DNA of 64,000 bases from Prostheceraeus crozeri (GCA_907163375.1 CAJQUW010001819.1:248001-312000); one strand, 5' to 3'. Shown: positions 23,661-35,446, numbered from the stretch's first letter. The notes: generated by a model not told the origin, from the sequence alone. A program made the numbers and translations.

Positions 23661-24489
23661 AATAAGTGAATCATCACCTAAAGAGAACCATTGATAGGGA
23701 CCTTTAGGAGTTATTGAAATTACTTAGAAGTCATTTCAAAGTTGTCACATACCTTATCTTAAATTTTAGCAATCATTCAGAATGACAGATGCAATTGACT
23801 TGCTGCATCCAAAAACCGAGAAAAAGACAAGCCTAGTGCGCTTCTTTAGAATGCTTAAATTACCATGAAGCATAACAAATTCGCTTACGCGTCTGTAATT
23901 TTATTCAATAACTATCTTCCTCTTTTTTGATATAATCTGTTCCACTTTCATATCTATTTGGTGCCAATGATTTAATCGATAACACTTTAAAGGAAAAAAA
24001 CCACCTGTCTGAATCAAAAATTTAACATTAATTGTCACAACCTTTTAAAACAAGGCGTTGATGGCAAATATCAAGCAAATCCTAAGAGGAAGAAATTCGA
24101 ATAATATATTAATTATCGATTAGGCTCCTCTTTAATCCCTAATTTTATTTTACGCAAAGTCTCATTTTCCGCTAACTTGTGATCATTAAACTGTGTATGG
24201 CGTCAAGAATAGCTGGTCTCCATAACCGGTAATCACTAATCACTCTATCAGAGAACTTTCTCTGTCGCAACCATCGCACTCATAATATGCAGACAGATAA
24301 GATGAAAATATATGAATATTGAAATCACATTTAAAGCAAAGAAGTTACCTTTAACTGACTTAACCTTTGAAATGTATTGATAACTGTATACTGGTTTTGT
24401 ATTAAGCAATATGACAGATTCATCAATCTGTCAAGCAGAAACGCTTGTTTGCATTTGATCTCCTTTATTTGTGCCTAACAACCAAAGTA

Positions 24490-25034
24490 TGGGAGAGCGG
24501 GTATATGGGCCACTTGAGTTTGAGGGATGTAGAAACCACTCTAAGACCAACTTTTTTTAGCCTAATCCTGAGCTGTGGAGAGATACGCAAGGTTCCCATG
24601 ATGCCCGCTTCACATTGTTGTACGGGATATTTCGTGAATGGAGATGCCCGTGAATTTAGAGATGTCCCGTAGCACCCCATGTTCTATGGCCCGCAACTCC
24701 CCACCAGAGCCATATTTTGCAAAATTTGTTGTTACTACAAATATTCAATTTATTTCAGTCAACCGGTTTTGTTTTCTCGAAGATCATTACCCATACTATA
24801 TCTCCAAAGTCAAAATCCCAATGGGTCCTCAAGCATTGCTTAATCGGAAGTAAAATCACATTTACAAAATGAGCGCTGAAATTTCTGTAAGAACTTAATC
24901 TGGGATAAATAAATGTGCCGTCAGAAACACCGCATGTTCCTATTTGCAATGTTTTCACTTACATATACTCGGTAACTATATCAGGTTTGAAGTGTAGCGC
25001 ACAGGAGGGTGGCCCATAGCACACCGATCTCCCA
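24490..25034. mobile_element. TA-flanked miniature inverted-repeat element
   Basis: Ends TGGGAGAGCGG at 24490 and the complement of TGGGAGATCGG at 25034, each followed inward by ATGGGCCAC. TA lies immediately outside both ends (24488-24489 and 25035-25036). It is 545 bp with no transposase. A Tc1/mariner-type target is inferred from the TA duplication. It lies in TLCD intron 2, just downstream of exon 2. Confidence 0.65.
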
Positions 25035-25121
25035 TAGTAATTGTCACCCTTAATTTTTAGATCTTGTAGGGAAAATTAGCTCATGGTCACACTGTAAGGA
25101 CGAAAAAGAAATAGCACTTAC

Positions 25122-25204
25122 CGGTAGAAAACACAACCATGAAATACGTATAAGGAACTACATGTGCGACGAGGTCATCCATCAGGGCGGGGTAATAGTA
25201 GAAG
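25122..25204 (-). CDS. TLCD1/2-like protein, exon 2
   Basis: 83 nt, acceptor CTTGCAG before 25204 and donor GTAAGT from 25121 downward. It codes about residues 79-106 (FYYYPALMDDLVAHVVPYTY then FMVVFSTG), the TLC segment where a loop with a conserved acidic pair leads into the helix before GYF-x-YDF. Phase 2 at entry joins exon 1 (TG plus C gives Cys) and phase 1 at exit joins exon 3. Recognised by domain similarity and exact phase agreement rather than by a long open frame. Confidence 0.88.
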
Positions 25205-26362
25205 CTGCAAGACAAATGCTCAAGTCAAATGTGAGTATGGCCACATACAGAGTAACTTGTTATCTGAAATCATCATGATTAAGTATCCATAAAATTCACA
25301 TGTATTGTTGTTGATATCAGTGCTTGTTGTTCATCCACATTGATAGAGCCATTTATTGTTGCAACTGCTTCTCACTTTTGCGTTCCTTTCTTTAAGTAAT
25401 AGCTGTGATTTTCCTTCTACGCAACTCTCATTCGACCAGAAAAGTCCGTATCCACGTGTCCCACTAAACTATCTCATCACTCAATAACACTTTGAAAAGG
25501 TTTGTCTATGACAACCTGAAAATATTTATATTTATCTTAAGGTTTCTCAACTCTTTTCTTTGCGACACTCAATCGTTCACCCTTGATAAAAATTTCGCCG
25601 GCATCCCTGCACAAAATAGTTCAACTCATAAATGGTTTGACTGCCTGAATCCACACGACATTGACCATTTACACATGTGTGATTGAATGTAGCATTATAT
25701 CATGGAATTTAGAAAAATGAGACATAGACGAGATTGCATTAGCAGACGTCGAGCGAATGCATCCTTCTATTGTCTGTTAGGTTTTGGCACAACATCACAA
25801 TTGTAGGAAAATGAAAGAATTTCGTAAACATATGTCTGCTGACGGATGCATGCGTAGTTTCCATGACTTCTGATTTCAGCTAAAGCCCGCATGACATCCA
25901 CAATGCTATCAATGATTCACATGAATTCTCATTTGAGAAGCCTAGGGTTTTGTATAACAATAATTCGCTTTATTCCCTCACAATATAACTCGGTGAGCAC
26001 AGAACATGCATCACGACAGTCAATAAAACAGTTGAAGAAGAGAAAATGCTAACAAGACAGGATGATTGAAATAGATATCTTTCTGGGAAATATGCAAAAT
26101 TTCAAGTGATGAGGTAATGCTCACCAGGACATTGCGGAATTGTTGTTTTATTTTGCCGGTGCGGATAAAGCTGAATTTAGTGTTTCTGTCTATTGTTCAC
26201 ATCAGCAAAAGAAGACATCATTTTCCTAATCCTACGAGAGAAGATTGAGGCACGTATCACCATGCTCGGCCATCATTTAGTGTTGATGTTCAGGTAGATG
26301 TTGGCACGAAAGGGCGTCAAAGTCACAAGTCGATCATTTTTCTGACGTGCAAGAGACCACGG
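25205..26362. other. TLCD intron 1, first part, non-coding
   Basis: No feature recognised. The open frame at 25492-25686 has no support. Confidence 0.35.
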
Positions 26363-26632
26363 TTGGAGAAATCGGATGATGAGGTTGGACGATTCGCGGA
26401 GGAACCTAATCTAGAAATGTTCGAAGATTCGAAGGCATGGTGGAAAATGAAAACCCATGTTTACCCCTCCATCCTTCCGCTTGCCATTAATACATTAACA
26501 GTGCAACATGAATCTGCTTCCGTGGAGCAATTTCTCTTCACAGTTCTCCACCTTCATCATCAGGGCAGTGATCGCACATCAAGCCTGATGAGTGACCATC
26601 TTCAGCACTCACTTTTTTGTGTCGCGCAATAA
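26363..26632 (+). pseudogene. hAT transposase dimerisation-domain relic
   Basis: An 89-codon frame with the order typical of the hAT C-terminal dimerisation region: AWWKMKTHVYPSILPLAINT, then ASVEQFLF in the place of the usual S-E-R-x-F-S signature, then SSLMSDHLQHSLF. The substitutions in the signature and the lack of any preceding RNase H core mark it as an old fragment. Termini were not found. Confidence 0.5.
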
Positions 26633-27329
26633 GTTTTTGCTAGACAATTGATTCAATTTTTGACATTATACATTTCGCGTGCTCGCTGTTTGTATTGCGT
26701 TATCTGGAAGCTGTGTGTTTTTTATGATATAAAATACTAAATTTCAATTTTCACAATTTGATGAATCCAAAGGTCTGACGAGAATTTCAACTCCTTCAGT
26801 ATGGATATTTTACAGATGTGCTACAGATTTTTATGTAGTTGGACACAATATGGTAAAATAAAACTAAGACAACTGTCAGCATTTTACCGGTTTCGAAGAT
26901 AAACAACGCATGAAGAATAGAAAAACTTCGTTCCACAGCAGCGAATTCTCTTGATCGATCGATCGCTTCTATAACCAGTGATGATGGTTGATCGATTGTT
27001 CGGTGATAAATGAAGCATGATCGAATATCGCATCGTTCGAATTCCCTGGTTGGATCCAATACTATAATTCGACCGCTATAAATCCAACCCTTGCCGATTC
27101 ATTATAATACACGGCTGATTATGTTAACCGCGAGTTTGATAATCGCATTTGATGGTAACATTAATCACTATATAGCGACAAATAGTAAGGCTATTCCTGT
27201 TTTATTTCACTTCATTATCTAACGAAAAATTATCAACGATCATCTTTTAGTAAGATATTTCCATGATGACAGCTGCCGAGTTCTCTGCTGCAGTCTCGCA
27301 TCTTGTCGACAACTTAAAACTTGTCACCG
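26633..27329. other. Non-coding stretch before the non-LTR element
   Basis: The minus-strand frame at 26796-27059 has no recognisable domain. No splice-flanked exon seen. Confidence 0.35.
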
Positions 27330-27423
27330 AAAATAATAGAAGCCATTTTGAACATTAAATGTGATGCACTTGTGCATGAATGTATTGGATTAGATATGAT
27401 TCTATCACGCGGTAATAATATTC

Positions 27424-28720
27424 TTGATGGTGTTCTTGTTGATCATGACATTGCTTCTGTATAAATGTGAAATTGTTTCCCCAATTGGTTCATCTGATCA
27501 TAATTCTGTTCTTTGTAATGTGAAGCATGAATGTAAAAGTGCTCCGGATGATTCCTTTAAAACTGTCCTTAGTTTGAGTTCTAGAAATATTTGTTCATTT
27601 GTATCTGCCTTAAGGAATGTTAATTGGTCTGAAATGCATGACATGTCTTACAGTATTGATGAAAAATGTCAAATTTTCTATGATGTTGTAAATTTGTACA
27701 TTCTGCAGAATATTCCAACTAGAACCGTGCAATCATCAATTAATGATAAGCCTTGGATGACGACATACATCAACGATTTGATTAATAAAGGTTGGTCTGC
27801 TTTCAGAAATGGCAATATGACTTTATATGTCAGTCTTCGAAACAAGGTCCGCTCTGAAATAAATAAAGCAAAATTGAAATGGGGTAAGCGATCAAAGAAT
27901 TCTCCCAAAGATTTGTGGAAGGTGACTAACACGGTAATTGGAAAAAACACTATGGATCCTCTTCATGGTATTCTTTCGGAATATGAAACAATTGATGATG
28001 CATCCAATGCCATCAGCAATCAGTTATGTGCTAATTTCCAACAAGAACATTTTCCGGCGTCAAATGATTTTTTGGAAAATCAAGGAAGTCAATGGAACTT
28101 TGAACTTACTGTGTCTGAGGTTGAGCGAGAATTGTCCAGATTAAACCCTGCGAAGGCTAATGAATAGGACCTAATTCCATCTGTTCTCTACAAGAAAGCA
28201 TCCTTCGAATTGGCACCTCCATTAACGCATATTTTCAATGAATGCATTCGTAAATCTTACTTTCCATCTGTATGGAAGTATGCTCACATATCTCCGATTC
28301 CAAAAATGTCCTTTCCGACAATCTGTGATTTGAGATCCATATCCCTTTTACTTGTGCCTTGCATAATTTTTGAGCGCTTTGTGGCTAGATCTCTTCGTGC
28401 TGAGTTTGAAGCCGCTGCGGGTCCTTCACAACATGGAGCCAGGAGAGAGTCATCAACCACTACTGCCCTGATAACTCTTCACGATCAAATAACAAAATTG
28501 TTGGATCTTGATGATGTGGTTGGTGTTCAATTGTTAATGTATGATCTTGCAAAGGCATTTGATATGATAAATCACAATTTGATTGTTAAACGTCTTGTTC
28601 AATGTCATTTTCCTCTGAATTTTGTTAGATTTGTGAATTCATATTTGACTGAGAGAACCCAAAGCATTCGACTTCACTCTGTTGTCAGTGAGCCAATAGC
28701 TACTGATTCTGGTGTATCCC
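27424..28720 (+). pseudogene. Non-LTR ORF2, endonuclease end and RT N-terminal half
   Basis: Reads DNSVLCN after the SDH motif, a linker (KPWMTTYINDLINKGWSAFR ... KWGKRSKNSPKDLWKVTN), then after TAG at 28165 the RT fingers and palm: NECIRKSYFPSVWKYAHISP, FPTICDLRSISLL, and YDLAKAFDMINHNLIVKRL carrying the first catalytic Asp region (AKAFDMI). The segment ends at ATDSGVS where the younger element entered. The second half resumes at 30951. Reverse transcriptase of this type copies the element RNA at a nicked target in the nucleus. Confidence 0.82.
28716..28720. repeat. Target-site duplication ATCCC, left copy
   Basis: ATCCC precedes the nested retroelement; the second copy is at 30951-30955 after its poly(A). 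Joining across restores the reading GVSQGSVLGP. Confidence 0.75.
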
Positions 28721-30950
28721 TCTGTCTCTGCCAGATGTCTCACTCAACCTGCGGCCTCAAAGCGGTGAAAGGGTGAAAACGGAGTCGCAATAAGGCTTAG
28801 TCGTCTGAAGCTCATGCTTCTTTATTTTACTGGTCATTGAATTTATTTTTGTTTGATTAATTTTTCATTCTTTTTCTCCACGTTTGTTTATTTTAAATGT
28901 GTGGTAGGCTTCGGCCGTCCCAATTAACACCACCCCCTGGTTTGCGAGATATGAACAGTCATCAGATGTTTCATGTTGTTGAATCAGGTTTTTGGGCATG
29001 GCACTTATTTGCCTCATTTGTGATCGAACTTCCTTCCACTTCTCTCTTTTGCACTTCCCCATTTGTTGCAGGTTAAGGTGTGACAGATCCAACGTATTCA
29101 CGGCATACGGGCGTCAGGTAGTTCGAGGGTCCCGAACCCACTGGTAATGCTTTGGGAGGCAGGCCCAGTCAACTGCTCGAAAAAAGCGGTACAGTTCCAC
29201 TGCCACGGACATGCGTGGGTAGCTTTACTGAGGGGTTTAGCCCGTGTAGTTGTATCCGGTTCCTCTGTGGCCTACCTGACTTGTACCCATTGTTACGACA
29301 AAAGGGTTCTCATTTGGGTTTCTTCAAGCTTTTGCGACATGAACTGTGCCTATAAGCGTGACCACTTTTTCCATAAGTATAAGCGTGACAGTATCGCTGG
29401 CAATCTTGAATTGTACAAAACCGCACGTAGACATTGCAAGGAAACCATACATCAGGCCAAAAGCCGTTACGCTTTGTATGTACGGAAATCCATTGCTACC
29501 CAAAAGCTTGGCTCTAAGGACTTCTGGAGGATTTAAAACAGTGTCACCAGTTGTAACAACAGTGCTTCCAATTGCTGGCAAGATTTTTGAAGCAGTGATT
29601 AACCAACACGTTGTTGACTTCCTTGAAACTCAGAACCTTCTATCAGAAGAACAGTATGGCTTCAGGCACTCTCGATCAACTGCAGATCTTCTTTCATATG
29701 TCACTGAACATGTGAGTCGTGTCCTTGACAGACAAGGTGAGACGAGATCAGTTGCCTTGGATATATCCAAGGCATTCGATAAAGTCTGGCATCAGGGACT
29801 CCTTATGAAGCTGAAGTCTTATGGAGTTGCTGATCAACTCCACAAACTTCTTGCTTCTTTCCTTAGAAGTGACCGGCAGATATCTGTCGTCTTAGATGGC
29901 CAAAAGTCTTCCACCAAGTTTGTCAATGCAGGAGTTCCTCAAGGGTCAATTTTGGGACCCACTCTTTTTCTGTTGTACATCAACGACCTCCCAGACTGCC
30001 TAGTGAGTAAATTGGTGATGTATGCAGATGACACAACACTCTTCAATTCCAATGAGCGACTCGCTAAAAACACTCAGCAACGTCAGCAGTTATGCGACGT
30101 TCTTAATGAAGACTTACGCAGGGTCTCAGAATGGGGCGCCAATTGGCTTGTTTCCTTCAATCCTTCAAAAACTCAGAGTATTCTGCACTCACGACTTAAA
30201 GGAGATGATGATCATAGCATTAAGATGTCAGATAATAGGATCAGAGAACAAGATTCCATCTCCTTTCTTGGATTGGCGGTTACGAAAGACTTGTCATGGA
30301 AACCGTACATCCGATCCATTAGCAAGCAGGCAGCTCAACGTATTGGTAGTCTCTATCATGCCAGCAGCTATCTTCCACCACAGACTGTCTGCTATCTTTA
30401 CAAGTCCACTATTCGTCCTCTGATGGAGTATTGTTGTCATCTGTGGGCAGGCGCCCCACAAACGCATCTTAACCTCCTTGAACGGGTTGAGAAACTTGTC
30501 AAGAATCTCATGGGTGAAAAACTTGCTAGCAAGTTGCAGCCGCTCTCCGTCAGACGGGATGTTGCTTCACTCAGTCTCTTCTACAGGTACTATTTCGGTA
30601 GAAGCAGCTCTGCAGTAAATGAGTGCGTACCCAAACCTAAGATCTTCTCCAGAAGCACACGCAGAGCTAACGCCCACGTACTGTGAGTCGCTAGAAAAAC
30701 TGTTTTGTTCGCACGGCACAGCTTTGAAATCACCTTCCCCAGACCACTTTCCCTGACCAATACAATCTTGATACTTGCAAGAGGCGTGCGAATAGGTTTC
30801 TGATGGGGACAGCTTAATCAGATTAGAAGATCTGTTTTTTTTTTAATTTTATTTATTTAAAATAATACAATTTGTTACTTTTCATTGAGTAACCCCTAGC
30901 TTCGTTCATGGCTCATAGCTGTGCTAGGGGTGAAAATTCTGTAAAAAAAA
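28721..30950 (+). mobile_element. Nested, younger non-LTR retrotransposon with poly(A) tail
   Basis: Bounded by ATCCC duplications, starting TCTGTCTCTGCC and ending in GTAAAAAAAA. The first 600 bp are non-coding or decayed. A linker region (KDFWRI, ending 29536) follows, then reverse transcriptase from about 29550, with the RT fingers deleted between the two. The main open frame ends at 30686 and similar residues continue past the stop (VARKTVLFARHSFE), so that TGA is premature. It differs from its host element in having a poly(A) tail instead of a short-repeat tail. Confidence 0.85.
29542..30686 (+). pseudogene. Reverse transcriptase of the nested non-LTR element
   Basis: The open frame spans 29346-30686; the RT part starts about 29542 because the earlier codons are out of frame with the real linker. 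Motifs in order: LPIAGKIFEAVINQHVVDFL, EQYGFRHSRSTADLL, VALDISKAFDKVWHQGL (first catalytic Asp), NAGVPQGSILGPTLFLLYIN, VMYADDTTLF (YADD, catalytic Asp pair), FNPSKTQ, SFLGLAVTKDLSWKPYI, and the C-terminal RPLMEYCCHLWAG ... SLFYRYYFGR typical of CR1/jockey-group elements. The N-terminal RT fingers and the endonuclease are absent and a premature TGA ends it. The uninterrupted 380 codons suggest a fairly recent copy. Confidence 0.85.
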
Positions 30951-31729
30951 ATCCCAGGGCTCCGTTTTGGGGCCATTACTTTTTATTGCTACCATTGGCA
31001 ACCTCACACCAATTTTTTCTTCAACAACTATTGTCAAATATATTGATGACATAACCATCTGTGTGCCTATTTGCAAAAGTGATTTTTATGAAAATGATGT
31101 GATAGCTGAGCACGACTATGTTTTGCAGTGGTCAAAGGATATGAACCTTCACATCAATGCTCAGAAATCTAATTGCATGTATTTTCGCAAAAGAAGTGAC
31201 AGTACACCTTGTGTTATTCCAGATTGCGAATTTGTACAAGAGCAGCGTATTCTTGGTGTCATCTGGTCGAATGATCTTCGTTGGCAATCACATGTTGAGC
31301 ATGTTTCTAAGCTTTTTGCTCAAAGATTGCATTGTCTTAGAATTGTGAAAAGTTTTTTGAGCAAACCTGATCTGATCTGTGTATAATTGTCTGTTGAGAT
31401 CACTTCTTGAGTACTGTGCTCCACTTTTTGTTGGTATGCCGGAATGTCTTTCACATCACTTTGAAAAGTTGCAGAGGCGAGCACATAAAATAATTTGTGG
31501 TATTGAATGTGAATTGCCATGTTTGGAGAACCTTAACATCAGGAGACTCAGATTATCAAAGACTCTTTTTGACAAATGCTCATCCCCAACGCACCCCTTG
31601 CTCAATCGGCTTCCTCTTGTCAGCCTTCGAACAGGGCGTACCATTCTACCGTTCTCAAATACCTCGCGCCGAATGAACTCATTCATTATGTACATCTCAG
31701 CACTCCCGCATAGACAATTTGATAAATGA
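30951..31729 (+). pseudogene. Non-LTR ORF2, RT C-terminal half
   Basis: Continues the interrupted host element: QGSVLGPLLFIATIGN, then KYIDDITICVP in which YIDD replaces YADD, then LHINAQKSN, RILGVIWSNDLRWQSHV, and after a frameshift near 31380 LRSLLEYCAPLFVGMPE and a C-terminal domain ending at the TGA at 31727-31729. The order and spacing match the relic at 2.3-2.9 kb and the copy at 49-50 kb, so all belong to related families. Confidence 0.82.
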
Positions 31730-31823
31730 ACTCTTTAATGTGTCTTTAATTGCATCTACACCTTACCTACTTTTCTGATTGTATAATTTCTGATTTTCAT
31801 GATTTTTATTCATTTGAAATAAT

Positions 31824-32536
31824 AGTCCGGCAGCCAGAGCGAGTTTCTGCAGGGAACGAGGCCGAAAATGATACTTTCACAGAATGATGTACACCCTATG
31901 CCTACTACGAATTCGCGCGTCTGCCGAGTTCTAGTGAGTTCCTCTTCTTGTCAGACACGATCAAAGAAATACACATGTAAATCCAATGGGACGCAGATTG
32001 CAGCTTTTGGTTAAAATGAGATTTTCAATGTTTTCGCTCGTTGCGGTAAAAATACTCAGTCAAGAGTCATAATTTTTGGTATGGAATGTCTTCAGGTCAT
32101 TTCCTACCATTTGTATGCGATATTATCATGCTTTTGATCGGCGATGTATACGATAATGTGGTTCAATGTGGATAAAGTGGGCCAACATATTGGTACTTGC
32201 CGACAGTAGGAGGCTTGTCAAATCTGAATGAATGTAGTTTTATAGATATATGTTTATGAACCTGATAAGAAATGACCTGAAGACATTCCATGCCAAAAAT
32301 TATGACTCTTACCGTAACGAGCGAAAACATTGAAAATCTCATTTTAACCAAAAGCTGCAATCTGCGTCCCATTGGATTTACATGTGTATTTCTTTGATCG
32401 TGTCTGACAAGAAGAGGAACTCACTAGAACTCGGCAGACGCGCGAATTCGTAGTAGGCATAGGGTGTACATCATTCTGTGAAAGTATCATTTTCGGCCTC
32501 GTTCCCTGCAGAAACTCGCTCTGGCTGCCGGACTAT
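31824..32536. mobile_element. Fold-back element with about 275-bp inverted arms
   Basis: Arms at 31824-32106 and 32263-32536 are inverted copies with very few mismatches and one roughly 12-base indel near 32050, separated by about 155 bp. Outer ends read GTCCGGCAGCCAGAGCG and its complement, with TA immediately outside both. It inserted into the 3' region of the non-LTR element: removing it joins GAAATAA to TAAATCG before the TTCTA tail. No transposase. It is best viewed as a long-TIR, TA-targeting non-autonomous transposon. Confidence 0.85.
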
Positions 32537-32651
32537 AAATCGTTTCTATTCTATTATATTCTATACTTTCTGCTATTATTTTAAAAATCTTCAAGCATGC
32601 TAGTGCCCCTGATACTCTATCCTATGCAAAATGCTGCATTAAATATGAAAA

Positions 32652-32900
32652 TTACAGCTCATTTACATCTTGTGTTACTTTTGGCCAGCCGTGTACAACA
32701 GGAAGATTACCGGCCTTACATTTTTCTGACAGTAATCCTTGCGAAATGCAATCGAGAGCTTTCGAAACGGCAATACTGATTACGGCAGCACAATGAGTAG
32801 AAATGTTATCAATGTTTTGCGACACAAAATGTTGAAGATATATTATCGCCGTGATTGTAGAAGCGCCGGGGCGGAAGTTATACTGGCATTTATCGCACTT
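32652..32900 (-). pseudogene. Short reverse transcriptase relic
   Basis: Minus-strand frame reads YNFRPGASTITAIIYLQHFV (compare the usual YGFRPGxST), then AAVISIAVSKALDCISQGLL (compare LDVSKAFDxVxHxxLL). This is RT blocks 2 to 3 of a non-LTR element; the catalytic Asp position shows Ala. Only about 75 codons survive. Confidence 0.6.
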
Positions 32901-32972
32901 CTTTTTCAGTTTCCACGTACTTCGGCTCGATCTCTTTAGCTTGCTACTCAAAGTACACTTCGCAAACTTAAT

Positions 32973-33115
32973 GAAAAGTCCAAAGCGTACTTTGGCAAAG
33001 TAAGCTTTCGCTCGCTAGCCAAAGTACGCTTTGGACTTTCTTCAAGTTTTAGAGAGACTAACCAATCGCGGTTAGTCTCGATAGTCTTGATAATCAACTT
33101 CGACTTGATTATGAC
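32973..33115. repeat. Three consecutive hairpins
   Basis: Hairpin 1: 32974-32996 with 33018-33040, about 22 bp (core CCAAAGCGTACTTTGG). Hairpin 2: 33054-33063 with 33070-33079, 10 bp (GAGACTAACC) and a 6-nt loop. Hairpin 3: 33090-33097 with 33105-33112, 8 bp (ATAATCAA) and a 7-nt loop. All stems are perfect or nearly so, and they lie side by side within 143 bp. Possibly the end of a rolling-circle or other structured mobile element; function unknown. Confidence 0.75.
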
Positions 33116-33484
33116 CTTTGTCAGAGGAGTCATCCACTTTTTGTCACGGTCTGATAAGCAAACATAGGCCTACATTGTTGACATATGAAGCCTACAAATG
33201 TAATTGAAGAAAAGATTGCGCTGTTCGTCAACATCAATTGAACATAGTAACTGATCACTATGGATGGTTCAGAATGATTTGAATGCTTCACGGAGTTTGA
33301 AAATCGGTGAAGAGCGAAGATAAGCAGACATGCATTTTGCGGTGAAGAGTTGTAGAATGTTTCTGATGACAGATAGAAGGATAAGCAGACATTGTCTTAT
33401 GATCTGATTTTCTTAGAGGTGACTCATAAGATCTGCTTTAAATATTTGGTCATACCTTCTTTTTTGTATTTTTTTATCTAATCA

Positions 33485-34830
33485 TTTTTGCGCAAAGCGC
33501 CTAATATAGGTAGCTATAAAATGTTTACTTGCACGGCGTTTCGGAAGTCTTGGTCGCGTACAAATAAACCAAATCGGTCACTACAAATATGAGAGTATAC
33601 CGAGCTTAAATGTGCAAAATTTATAATGTGTATATGTGCATCACTACAATATCTGCCTATGAGAAAGCAGCAAATGACTGAAGTGTCAAGAAATCCGGTG
33701 TAACATAGCATCCAGAAGTCAAGTATGTGCACATCACAGAAATGTCTAAGAGAAGAACAGAGAACTGTGATAGGAAGGATAAAATGCCCTTCCCCTTGGC
33801 TGCATTCACTAAGTTGTTTTCCTTCCTAATGGAAATGGACTCGGTAGCCACGTGCGCATGATTATCGCTGCGATTCTCAATAATGCCCATTTAAACTACA
33901 CCAATTCAGAGTGAGTCTGCTCACGTTGAAACACAGCTGAGACTCGTGATGCAAAATGTTTGTAAATTCTTGATCTCACGGTTCTGTTTGTTCGACCAAC
34001 ATGTATGCAGCATTTCAGCGTTGTTGGCATGTAATTGTGTGCTGTAGTACAGCAGTTCCGAAATGATGCTGATGCACATGCTCTACAGTATCGAGGACAA
34101 GGAAGACATTCTTCAATATGATCTCAATGACAGACCTAGTGGAGCTTCTGTTTGAAAGATAGGTTTTTTCTTCTTTGTATTATCGGTCATCTTCGCAAGC
34201 CGAGGATTTTCGTGAGTAGTGAGCTACAACGGGCTAGAGGCAATGCCTCTGTAGACAATATCGAGAAGAGTGAACGTGATTATAAAGACTTCAAAGTCTC
34301 GGCTACTCAAAACGGTATATTCAGCATGCTGATTGAATATGTAAAAAAAATTACTAAAAAGAATAAAAACAATGTTAGGGATCAACCTGTGACACACATT
34401 AAAATTCCTTTCGTCAATGAAAAGCAAAATCCTCGGCCTGCAAAGATCAGCGAATATTTAAAGAAGAAAAATACGTATCTTTCAGACGGAACATCCACTA
34501 GGTCTGTCATTGAGACCAATCAAAGAATGTTTTGCTTGCTCTCGATATTGTACTGTAGAGCATGTGCATCAGCATCATTTCCGAACTGCTGTACGGAAAT
34601 TAGATAGGTCTTATGCTGATGTACGGAATAATACTGATGTACTTTTTTTTGGATGCTATGTTACACAGGATTTCTTGATACTTAGGCATGTTTTCTTTTC
34701 TCACAGACAGATTGATACACATCACATTTTGCCTTACTCACATACTCCCTGATATTTGTAATGACTGACTAGGCTCATTTGTATGTAACCAAGACTTCCG
34801 AAATGTCGTGCAAGTAAACTTTATATACAG
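33485..34830. repeat. 1.3-kb inverted duplication (mobile-element related)
   Basis: The left arm (about 33485-34215) and right arm (about 34410-34830) are inverted copies. Matching blocks include 33515-33545 against 34785-34815 (core TTTCGGAAGTCTTGG), 33680-33722 against 34650-34690 and 34043-34215 against 34420-34597. The left arm has about 300 bp more than the right, so the right arm has lost a segment. The spacer of about 200 bp is unique. The plus-strand frame 34152-34607 runs across the centre (FKVSATQNGIFSMLIEYVKK) but has no recognised domain. Inverted long terminal repeats occur in Penelope-like elements, a possibility not proven here. Confidence 0.7.
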
Positions 34831-35446
34831 ATGTTGAGACGTTTAGCGCGAAAATAGAGAAAAAGGAAATAAAGACTCATACCGCTAAGAGGCATTATCA
34901 ACGAAATAAATGTTGGCAAGGCCGTCAGACACCAATATAACTATCATACATGCATGGTATGCCCCAAATGAAGAAATCCCGCTAAGAAGAGTGGGGTACT
35001 ATGGTACAAAGCGATAACAAAGATTGCTTTTTTCAATGAGCATGACTGATGAGACTCATTCATAGGAAAGTGATTTTACTGCAGATTCATCAAGCAAAAG
35101 TTAATTGCAAATTTGGTTTCAATCTTGTCTATAGGCTACATTAGATTGCATTTCCTTCGTTATCGATTGTCTTATTGTCCATTATGTTCACTATGCAAGG
35201 GACCCCTTCAACAACTTTCGTTACCGAAAGAAACCCATCCAACGTGTAGTAGCCCTGCATGCATATTCAATGGTCACTTCAGCAATTACAATGGAGTTTC
35301 ATTGTGAACATTCATTTTTTAATGTACAATTGTCCCCTCCGGGATTTTCAAAAGGTAGAGTTTCAATTTCAAATTTAAAGCCCAATTAAAGGTCGCGATC
35401 AAAAAATTTGGTCTGTTATGAGAGACAGGAAAATCTGTTCGAAATC
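34831..35446. other. Non-coding stretch
   Basis: No feature recognised between the inverted duplication and the next RT relic. Confidence 0.35.

Larger units (their letters stand above)
27330..32566 (+). mobile_element. Non-LTR retrotransposon (CR1/L2/jockey-like), split by two later insertions
   Basis: The visible part starts in the C-terminal endonuclease (GSSDHNSVLCN, the SDH motif) and continues through the reverse transcriptase to the stop at 31729, then a 3' region ending in a TTCTA-type repeat tail at about 32544-32566. A younger retroelement (28721-30950) sits between VSEPIATDSGVS and QGSVLGPLLF, exactly inside the conserved GVPQGS box, and a fold-back element (31824-32536) sits in the 3' region. 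Removing both leaves a collinear element of about 2.3 kb. One in-frame TAG (28165-28167) and a frameshift near 31380 break the frame. The 5' part is missing. Confidence 0.85.

Noticed and set aside
32163..32372. 69-codon minus-strand frame
   Set aside because: Lies in the arm and loop of the fold-back element; no domain.
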